Positions 1 to 5,419 of a DNA stretch of 11,214 nucleotides are shown here, piece after piece (position 1 is the stretch's first letter; every line of letters begins with the position of its first letter). The position numbers were made by a program, and so were the translations under genes. The DNA comes from Candidatus Dadabacteria bacterium (lineage in GTDB: Bacteria > Bdellovibrionota_C > UBA2361 > J135). The stretch lies in NCBI GenBank assembly GCA_003694225.1, contig RFKT01000192.1:1-11214 (forward strand), written 5' to 3'. The notes below the pieces were generated by a model. The model was not told the origin of the DNA. It made no database searches and saw only the letters and a program-made list of their open reading frames with translations.

Positions 1-1102
1 CTCCAAAGTATGATTGTGAGGCGACATTAGCGGCGAAAGAAGATATAAGCGAGATGTTGCCAGATACGCTGTCGTATCTAAGCAGCTCTATCCCCCCAGT
101 CTCCGGAGTTGATGTATTGGGGTTGCCTCTGTTTGGAGCTCCGACAGCTATTACAGATTCAGAAGTTGAAAGGCCAAAGCTTGAAAGATCAAAGCTTTCG
201 CTAACGGCTATAGAACTTCCAAAACCTTCATCTTGCTCAGGTTGACTGGGAAAGTAGATAGGTGCGAGGAGAGAAGGTGTTTGGGTTAGGAGTGAATTTC
301 CATCCAATACAGCTATCGCCCCAACTGATGTAAGAGGTCCGAAAGGAGCAGGCACGAGTGTAGCCTCATTAGGAGATCCTACCACAAGGTCTTTGATTGC
401 ATCTCCATCTATATCCCCTGCTTTGATTACAATGCCTGCATTTGCGCCAACCAAGCCGGAAGCGTAGAAAAGATCAATATTTGCAATCTCGCTTAATCCT
501 GTTGCAGATGCTTGTATGATATGGATTCTGCTTCCCATAGCCGCCGGATCATTTACAGCGAATATAACCTGTGCAGGATCCAATAGAGCCATGCTGGAGC
601 CCAGATCCGAGCCGGCTACAACCGTCGGAGCTAAAGTGCCTATAAGAGCGTTTGAAAATGGCTGACTTCCGATAATTCCACTTCCAGACAGAAGATAAAG
701 GCTTGTTCCATCTGATACTGCAATGTCTTCAACTCCGTCGCTATCAATGTCGCCTACATTTAGCAACCCATTCCCGAAGTTGTTGCCTCCTGCAGGCCCC
801 ATAAAGGTTATCTGGGGAGATTGAATTGTATAAGCATTTATAGGAAGGGTTGAATCAAATATGTAGATTTCTCCATTGCCTGAAGGATTGGAAGGAGTGG
901 GATTCGAGTTTGACATAACAAAGTAAGCCCTGGAGGTTGTATAATCCAGTAAGCTTACAACGCTCTTCCCGAACTTTGATTGCGGTCCCTGCATGCCGCA
1001 TACACCAACCAACGACGAATCTGCGAAAGAGGAGAAAGGAAAGAGAGATATAAAGAAAAATAGAAGAGAAATAAGCCCAAAGCGACAAAAACAACCCATC
1101 AT
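1..1102 (-). CDS. Secreted FG-GAP (integrin alpha-type) beta-propeller protein, C-terminus cut by window edge
   Basis: An uninterrupted minus-strand frame of 367 codons starts at the ATG ending at 1102 and continues past base 1. The start is supported by AAGGGG (1110-1115) seven bases upstream; the next codon is also ATG. Residues 10-23 are strongly hydrophobic and SSFA-D at 24-28 looks like a signal peptidase I site, so the protein is exported. Two calcium-loop motifs of the FG-GAP type are present: DIDSDGVED (D118, D120, D122, D126) and DIDGDAIKD (D230, D232, D234, D238). Each is followed by a hydrophobic strand, and FG pairs occur at 44-45, 109-110 and 294-295. In known families such repeats fold as calcium-stabilised beta-propeller blades and often serve adhesion or binding. 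The specific ligand is unknown. It is divergent from the pilin-like genes, so a surface or pilus-associated adhesin is possible but only inferred. Confidence 0.88.
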   Translation of the reverse strand, partial: MMGCFCRFGLISLLFFFISLFPFSSFADSSLVGVCGMQGPQSKFGKSVVSLLDYTTSRAYFVMSNSNPTPSNPSGNGEIYIFDSTLPINAYTIQSPQITFMGPAGGNNFGNGLLNVGDIDSDGVEDIAVSDGTSLYLLSGSGIIGSQPFSNALIGTLAPTVVAGSDLGSSMALLDPAQVIFAVNDPAAMGSRIHIIQASATGLSEIANIDLFYASGLVGANAGIVIKAGDIDGDAIKDLVVGSPNEATLVPAPFGPLTSVGAIAVLDGNSLLTQTPSLLAPIYFPSQPEQDEGFGSSIAVSESFDLSSFGLSTSESVIAVGAPNRGNPNTSTPETGGIELLRYDSVSGNISLISSFAANVASQSYFG

Positions 1103-1413
1103 AATCAAACCCCTTTATAAAACGTGTTAGATGCACATTAACTGGTCAGCAGCATTGCAAATTGTATTCCACGCATTTGGATTGGACAGTTCTGATGATG
1201 TACCTAAAAGGATATAGCTGGCTGGAATTTTTTATTTAAATCATGAGCCGAAGATTTTTGGTTACTTTTTGTTTGTCATTACGGTAAAGACTTAGAGGGC
1301 TCGTTTATAGCCTCATTTGCTGATGTGTATAAAACACATATGTTGCAAACGGTTTTTATTGAAATGCCTAAAGATAGCAGAGGGTTAAAGGTTGTAGGAA
1401 TGCTGTAGAGAAA
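1103..1413. other. Divergent intergenic region, no gene
   Basis: These 311 bases separate the FG-GAP gene (minus) from the TadE-like gene (plus) and should contain promoters for both. The longest readable plus-strand frame here is only about a dozen codons and lacks coding character. The region is AT-rich with T and A runs. I see a perfect inverted repeat at 1323-1339, listed separately. A TACAAT hexamer on the minus strand near 1163-1168 could be a -10 element for the FG-GAP gene, but no good -35 partner is visible. No terminator hairpin followed by a T run was found. Confidence 0.6.
1323..1339. promoter_or_regulatory. Inverted repeat ATGTGT-N5-ACACAT, possible operator
   Basis: Arms ATGTGT (1323-1328) and ACACAT (1334-1339) are perfectly complementary around the five-base centre ATAAA. 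TATAAA at 1328-1333 lies inside the repeat and could be a -10 hexamer for the pilin-like genes that start 75 bases downstream, which would make the repeat a natural repressor or activator site. No convincing -35 lies 16-18 bases upstream. The sequence loosely resembles CRP/FNR-family half sites, but the spacing differs from the TGTGA-N6-TCACA consensus. The symmetry is seen; the function is inferred. Confidence 0.3.
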
Positions 1414-2223
1414 ATGCTTTCAAATTTGATGGTATGGTTATTGCTTTTGATTCTTTGGGTTTTTTCTGTCGGGTATATGGGTTTAAAGGTGTTGGGTCGC
1501 TCGCTTAAAACAGCTCTTTTGAAGATTAAGCTAAACCTCACTAATAGTGATCAGGGATTTGTGATTGCTGAAATTGCCTTCTCTCTCCCTGTATATTTGG
1601 TGTTGTTGTTTGCTATTGTAATGTATTCAATGGCGTTTACTGCAAATGGGGCGCTTCAATCTGCAGTTGGGACAGTCCGGCTTGCATACACTAGAGCAAA
1701 TGTCAATGTTGTTGGAAGCCAAATAATACCGGTTGTTGAATCATGGCGTAGCACAGGTAATGCTTCTCCTGCATTATTATCCCTTCTCGGCTCACCCGGA
1801 TATAGGGCGGGGGCTATAGCCTACTATAACGCTCTTACTGAGCAAGAGTTTGGATCTGGGGTCTATCTGTCCGATCTGCCTTCGGCGTATACTTACGCGA
1901 TAATTTATGCTGTAAAGTATATGGAGCAAAATTTGGGAAAAATCAATTATCCGTGCAATCCAAGCGGACCTCAAGGGAGAGGATGCTTAGAGTGCCGCCC
2001 TATTCCACCTCAATCGACACTTTCAAATGGACCGGTAGTTACTGATCCCAATGATCCGGCGTTTGATTATACATGGGTGGGAATCAGGTGTCGGTATTCA
2101 CCTGATTCTATTATGTTTTCTCTTATATCTTCCTTGTATTCGGTGATTGGGCTTAGCAGTCCGCCTGTAATAGTTATGGAAAAGGAGATGGGTTATAAGT
2201 TTTCTGCTTTTAGCCCGCAATAG
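1414..2223 (+). CDS. TadE-like pseudopilin (Flp/Tad pilus minor component)
   Basis: The 269-residue product carries the TadE-type motif at 48-75: G48 then F-V-I-A-E53, followed by a long hydrophobic segment containing a proline (P59). Glycine with glutamate at +5 is the prepilin peptidase pattern seen in TadE/TadF pseudopilins. After the membrane helix the segment with ALQSAVGTVRLAYTRA resembles the TadE amphipathic region. The C-terminal part is probably extracytoplasmic with four cysteines (181, 191, 194, 226), which could form two disulfides. An additional hydrophobic stretch at 7-24 precedes the motif, giving an unusually long 48-residue leader. The start is weakly supported, since no good Shine-Dalgarno precedes 1414, and a later start (for example the TTG at 1519) would give an ordinary short leader. 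It is followed after 22 bases by the TadG-like gene. Family call is from the motif only; overall sequence is diverged. Confidence 0.72.
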   Translation: MLSNLMVWLLLLILWVFSVGYMGLKVLGRSLKTALLKIKLNLTNSDQGFVIAEIAFSLPVYLVLLFAIVMYSMAFTANGALQSAVGTVRLAYTRANVNVVGSQIIPVVESWRSTGNASPALLSLLGSPGYRAGAIAYYNALTEQEFGSGVYLSDLPSAYTYAIIYAVKYMEQNLGKINYPCNPSGPQGRGCLECRPIPPQSTLSNGPVVTDPNDPAFDYTWVGIRCRYSPDSIMFSLISSLYSVIGLSSPPVIVMEKEMGYKFSAFSPQ

Positions 2224-2228
2224 GCTTT

Positions 2229-2234
2229 AGGGAG
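2229..2234 (+). promoter_or_regulatory. Shine-Dalgarno AGGGAG deciding the TadG-like start
   Basis: AGGGAG lies 11 bases before ATG 2246. The alternative GTG begins on the last base of this site (2234) and so cannot be served by it. This favours the shorter 669-residue product. Confidence 0.5.
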
Positions 2235-2245
2235 TGTGGGTGGTT

Positions 2246-4255
2246 ATGAGCATTAGAGCATCTACAGACGAGAAGGGAACGCTTGTAATAGCATTTGGGG
2301 TTGTTTTGGTTGTTTGTTTTGTGGGCGTAGTTGCCTTTATGGTCGACAACATAATGATGCAAAATACCAGAGAGTACGCCTTTTATCAGGCGGAGAAGCT
2401 ATGCTCTGCAGGATCCGCAGGTTTACCTGTTGCACGTCACGCTGTTCAACGGATTATTTCTTGGGTTAATTTAATTGAAGATTCCGACCCATCGACTTCC
2501 GTGATAGACATTGACAATCGTAGGAGAATCGCAGAAGTAGACATAATATCTCCAACTCCACCGCAGGATCTTTCAAATCCTATCCCCTTTTTAGGGTCGG
2601 ATGGCCCTGTGGATCTTTCAGGTATGGGATTTTCTGAAAATTGTCCTTCTGGAACGCCTTGTTTGTTTTATGGCGATGTTGAAAGCGGAGAAGTTGCCCC
2701 TGATTTTCCAAGCGGTTTTTGGAACCGAGATGATTTTGGAGAGCTTATCGGATGCAGGGTTAAGGTGGAAGTCGATACCTTTTTATCCGGCACACAGATT
2801 GTTACCGGAAAGGTTGCTTATAAAGCCGCAATGAAAAACAGTACTGCTGGGCTGCCGCCTCGTGGGATAACAGTTGGTCTAGCTTTGGAAGGTGAGGTGT
2901 GGGATGAACCGGATTCAAGATTTGAGTTTTCGCCAGGAGGACAATTTTCTGCTCAAAATCCTTTGGAAAACTTTGATCCCGCTTCTAAGCCTAGCAGTGG
3001 GAATTTGGCATTTGGATTTGATACGAAGTGGTATACAGATCCGCGTGTGGAAGGGTTTGTAGTGGCTGGTGCATTTGCACTTTCAGGTGATGAAAGAAAG
3101 CAGATGTTAAGGCATGCTTCAAATCCGCATACAAACATAGTAGGGCTCTTTTTGCAATCTCTTATAGGACGTCTGATTAGAATGGGTGAAGTTCGCGGGA
3201 AGATGAACCTTGCTCTTATTAATCCGCTAGGCAGATCAGGAGAGTCGAATCCTCCTACTCTTATGCTTCAGTGGGGGCAGGATCCTATGGCGCGGGAGTA
3301 TGATTGGCCTTTTATAAACTATGCCCATAACGGTACGAAAGGAGATGGGAAATACCTTTGTCCTTTTGTAAACGGGTGTGGTTCAAGCCAGCGTGAGAGC
3401 GTATCAAGACACCATAGGATTGTGGCTACACAGTTAAGAGATGCACTCTCTGTAAACAATCAGGAAAATGGGACTATTACTCTTAATGACGGGCTCTTAA
3501 ACAATGCGGGCTTTGAGCCTAACTCATTTGCATCTTTGTCTCAAGTTTTTCCCCCATATAATGGCACAAGCAAATACTGGGGAACCACAGGGGAGAGCGC
3601 AAGCCGTATGCCTGTGTTGGATCTGCTGAGAAATGTATCTGTGATTGAGGAATGCCCATATAATTGGAGTGCAGTTCCAAATAGATTAGAACCTGGATGC
3701 ACTGCGCCTATTCCAAATACAAATGATTCCCTGCCGCCTGTCGGTTTAGTTGGAGATATAGTTTCTTTCTTAAAATTTGCGCAGGGGCGGGAATTGGCTT
3801 TTCCTTCTGAAGGTCCTGTGTCGGTTACAGGGCAGAAGCCTAAGCCATCTGTCCCCAATCCTGAAAGTGATGTTGGGCAATTGCGTAGTGATATAATTTT
3901 AATTCTTTTTAAAAGAGTGCCGCCTGCTTTGATGGATAGGATCAGGACTCAGGTAGATGATATTACGGCTTCTGGGAGAAAAATAATGGTTGTCTACTTC
4001 CCAACTAATTCTACAGATGCCAGTGCAACCTCCATTAACAATTTAAAGATAGCGTTTAATGCGCAAACTGCACAATCTCCCAATAAGGTGTTTGCTCTTT
4101 TCCCTTCCTCCTGTCCTCCCGCGTGGTTCCCATCTGAATCTCTCTGTTACAGAGCATACTGGGAGTACCTGCTAAGCGGGATTGCAAATAATAAGGTAAT
4201 AGAGTTGGGGGATGCAGTTTTTAAGGAACTTTTTGATGTGGTACCGGCTCTTTAA
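2246..4255 (+). CDS. Large TadG-like pilus-associated protein
   Basis: The product is 669 residues from ATG 2246. A GTG at 2234 would add four residues, but AGGGAG (2229-2234) overlaps that GTG and sits 11 bases before the ATG, so the ATG is preferred. The N-terminus (KG at 10-11, hydrophobic segment 12-36, then a D-N-I-M-M-Q-N-T-R-like stretch) matches the TadE/G-like N-terminal anchor that TadG proteins share. It lacks the glutamate at +5 typical of cleaved pilins. The rest should be outside the cytoplasmic membrane and carries ten cysteines (about 53, 133, 139, 170, 372, 378, 470, 485, 623, 634). Residues 545-665 read as alternating hydrophobic strands and helices, similar to half of a von Willebrand A fold, which many TadG proteins have. 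A clear MIDAS motif (DxSxS) is not visible. The middle 300 residues match nothing I recognise. It lies between the other two pilin-like genes, probably in one transcript. Confidence 0.68.
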   Translation: MSIRASTDEKGTLVIAFGVVLVVCFVGVVAFMVDNIMMQNTREYAFYQAEKLCSAGSAGLPVARHAVQRIISWVNLIEDSDPSTSVIDIDNRRRIAEVDIISPTPPQDLSNPIPFLGSDGPVDLSGMGFSENCPSGTPCLFYGDVESGEVAPDFPSGFWNRDDFGELIGCRVKVEVDTFLSGTQIVTGKVAYKAAMKNSTAGLPPRGITVGLALEGEVWDEPDSRFEFSPGGQFSAQNPLENFDPASKPSSGNLAFGFDTKWYTDPRVEGFVVAGAFALSGDERKQMLRHASNPHTNIVGLFLQSLIGRLIRMGEVRGKMNLALINPLGRSGESNPPTLMLQWGQDPMAREYDWPFINYAHNGTKGDGKYLCPFVNGCGSSQRESVSRHHRIVATQLRDALSVNNQENGTITLNDGLLNNAGFEPNSFASLSQVFPPYNGTSKYWGTTGESASRMPVLDLLRNVSVIEECPYNWSAVPNRLEPGCTAPIPNTNDSLPPVGLVGDIVSFLKFAQGRELAFPSEGPVSVTGQKPKPSVPNPESDVGQLRSDIILILFKRVPPALMDRIRTQVDDITASGRKIMVVYFPTNSTDASATSINNLKIAFNAQTAQSPNKVFALFPSSCPPAWFPSESLCYRAYWEYLLSGIANNKVIELGDAVFKELFDVVPAL

Positions 4256-4275
4256 GTATATAAGGTGTTGTAGTT

Positions 4276-4473
4276 ATGGTAGGAAAAATTAGAAGAGAAA
4301 GTGGTTCAATCCTTGTCGAATATGTTGTTGGGATGTCCCTTCTTGGACTTGTAATATTAATGTCTCTTCCAGACCTAAAGGATGCCATTCAATACAGGGC
4401 AACCAGAGCCATGCAGACAGCAAGCTCTACCCTTCCGTGTCAGACAGGCTTAACTTCCAACCAGTGCCTGTAA
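4276..4473 (+). CDS. Small type IV/Flp-like prepilin with C-terminal cysteine pair
   Basis: The gene encodes 65 residues and starts at ATG 4276 with AAGGTG (4262-4267) eight bases upstream. A short basic leader (K4, R6, R7) ends in G10, followed by S-I-L-V-E15-Y16 and a hydrophobic helix to about residue 31. Glycine at -1, glutamate at +5 and the adjacent tyrosine are the recognition pattern of prepilin peptidases and match the Glu-Tyr signature of Flp pilins. The predicted mature chain is 55 residues. C55 and C64 near the end are spaced like a small disulfide loop, comparable in idea to the D-loop of type IV pilins. It lies 20 bases after the TadG-like gene. It could be the pilin itself or a TadF-like minor pseudopilin; the small size favours a pilin, but TadF-like proteins cannot be excluded. 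Confidence 0.75.
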   Translation: MVGKIRRESGSILVEYVVGMSLLGLVILMSLPDLKDAIQYRATRAMQTASSTLPCQTGLTSNQCL

Positions 4474-4734
4474 ACTGGTAGCGTAAGAGCGAATAGGGAA
4501 AATCCAACTGTAAATCCAAGTTGTTAGAAACTGAGAGGTCTCCCTTTTAAGACGCGTGGCTACTTTCTCCCATGTGTCATTCGGCTAGTTGACGTTACGT
4601 TCCTTAGATAATCGCAGTAAAATCAAATGGTTATCTTCTTCAAGATCTGGGTTCTTTCTCCCTACCTTTTTCTTACCTTTCCTAGCCTGCCGTGTTTTGG
4701 TATTGCTAAGCCACTGCGGTCTTATTATACAAAT
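4474..4734. other. Intergenic gap between pilin-like genes and act operon
   Basis: The 261 bases have no convincing gene. An in-frame extension of ActA (from ATG 4627) covers its right half but lacks a ribosome binding site and adds an atypical hydrophobic leader. A weak hairpin CAACT-N9-AGTTG (about 4506-4524) and GAGAGGTCTC followed by CCCTTTT (about 4535-4550) are visible. The second could be a poor transcription terminator after the pilin-like genes. Short matches to riboswitch boxes were considered and rejected. The region should also hold the act operon promoter. Confidence 0.5.
4703..4731 (+). promoter_or_regulatory. Candidate sigma70-type promoter of the act operon
   Basis: TTGCTA (4703-4708) and TATACA (4726-4731) each match four of six consensus positions and are separated by 17 bases. 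Transcription from it would begin near 4738, which is at the ActA start codons, so the message would be leaderless or nearly so if translation begins at ATG 4741. The match is weak and could be chance in AT-rich sequence. Confidence 0.2.
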
Positions 4735-5400
4735 ATGTTTATGGGATTAAGAAAAGTTGCCGTGAGTGCTTTGGCGGTCGCCGCTGGCGTTTTGGTATAC
4801 CTTTTGTTGCTGGCTGATACTCCGTCAAAGGGAGGGCTTGCTGTTGCTGAGGGTACCTCCACTGTAGATCTCTCAGCAGGCGTATACAATGCCGGAAAAG
4901 CGGCTCCGTGGGATTTCAAAATTACAGATCACTATAAGTATTTTAATTTTCCTGAAAGAGCTGAAGGCTATGCCCCTAAGCAGCCTATCAACTTTAGCCA
5001 TAAGCTTCACGTGTCAACCTTAGGGCTTGAATGCCAGTTTTGTCACTGGAGTGTCACAAAGAGCCCCTTTGCGGCCATCCCGGAAGAAGATGTGTGTATG
5101 GGTTGCCATAACCTCCTAATAGAAACAGATAGGACTCGAAAGTCTGAAGGAATAAAAAAACTTAAAGAATATTACTCTAAGGGTGAGCCGATACCGTGGC
5201 AGAAGGTGCATGTTATGCCTGACTATGTGAGATTTAACCATAAAAGACATATAAAGGCCGGAGTAGCGTGCCACGAATGCCACGGCCAAGTGCCTCAGAT
5301 GGATGTGGTGCAGAGGGTCTCTTCAATGAAAATGGGGTGGTGCGTTAAGTGCCACAGAGAGAGGGGTACAAGTATAGATTGCGCAGTGTGTCACAAGTAA
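4735..5400 (+). CDS. actA: Alternative complex III subunit ActA, membrane-anchored pentahaem cytochrome c
   Basis: The 221-residue product has five CxxCH haem c motifs: CQFCH 100-104, CMGCH 121-125, CHECH 179-183, CVKCH 203-207 and CAVCH 216-220. Two FSHKLH/FNHKRH patches precede the first and third motifs, as in cytochrome c7/c3-like folds where they supply second axial histidines. A single hydrophobic segment (about 8-27) should anchor the protein with the haem domain in the periplasm. In alternative complex III the ActA haems carry electrons from the ActB clusters towards ActE. The start is uncertain. ATG 4735 and ATG 4741 both lack a Shine-Dalgarno sequence, and the frame stays open to ATG 4627, which would add 36 residues; the shorter form fits the usual family length. 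It opens the actABCDEF cluster, with actB following after 19 bases. Confidence 0.93.
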   Translation: MFMGLRKVAVSALAVAAGVLVYLLLLADTPSKGGLAVAEGTSTVDLSAGVYNAGKAAPWDFKITDHYKYFNFPERAEGYAPKQPINFSHKLHVSTLGLECQFCHWSVTKSPFAAIPEEDVCMGCHNLLIETDRTRKSEGIKKLKEYYSKGEPIPWQKVHVMPDYVRFNHKRHIKAGVACHECHGQVPQMDVVQRVSSMKMGWCVKCHRERGTSIDCAVCHK

Positions 5401-5419
5401 ATTTATCAGGTATTGCATT

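Noticed and set aside
855..1136. 93-residue minus-strand open frame overlapping the FG-GAP gene
   Set aside because: It is in a different frame from the FG-GAP protein, which has a signal peptide, ribosome binding site and recognisable motifs throughout.
2594..2650. DLSGM in the TadG-like protein as a MIDAS metal site
   Set aside because: The preceding residues do not form the hydrophobic strand of a vWA domain and it is far from the alpha/beta region at the C-terminus.
3541..3858. 105-residue minus-strand open frame inside the TadG-like gene
   Set aside because: No start signal or recognisable motif, and fully covered by a long sense gene in an evident operon.
4486..4560. Riboswitch-like fragments: AGGGAA, GTAAATCC and CTGAGA upstream of actA
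   Set aside because: AGGGAA and AAATCC recall cobalamin elements and CTGAGA recalls the thiamine box, but the partner helices, order and spacing are wrong and the downstream genes are unrelated to either vitamin.
4627..4734. 36-residue N-terminal extension of ActA from ATG 4627
   Set aside because: No ribosome binding site, odd hydrophobic composition, and the remaining 221 residues already have an anchor and match family length. Kept as an alternative only.
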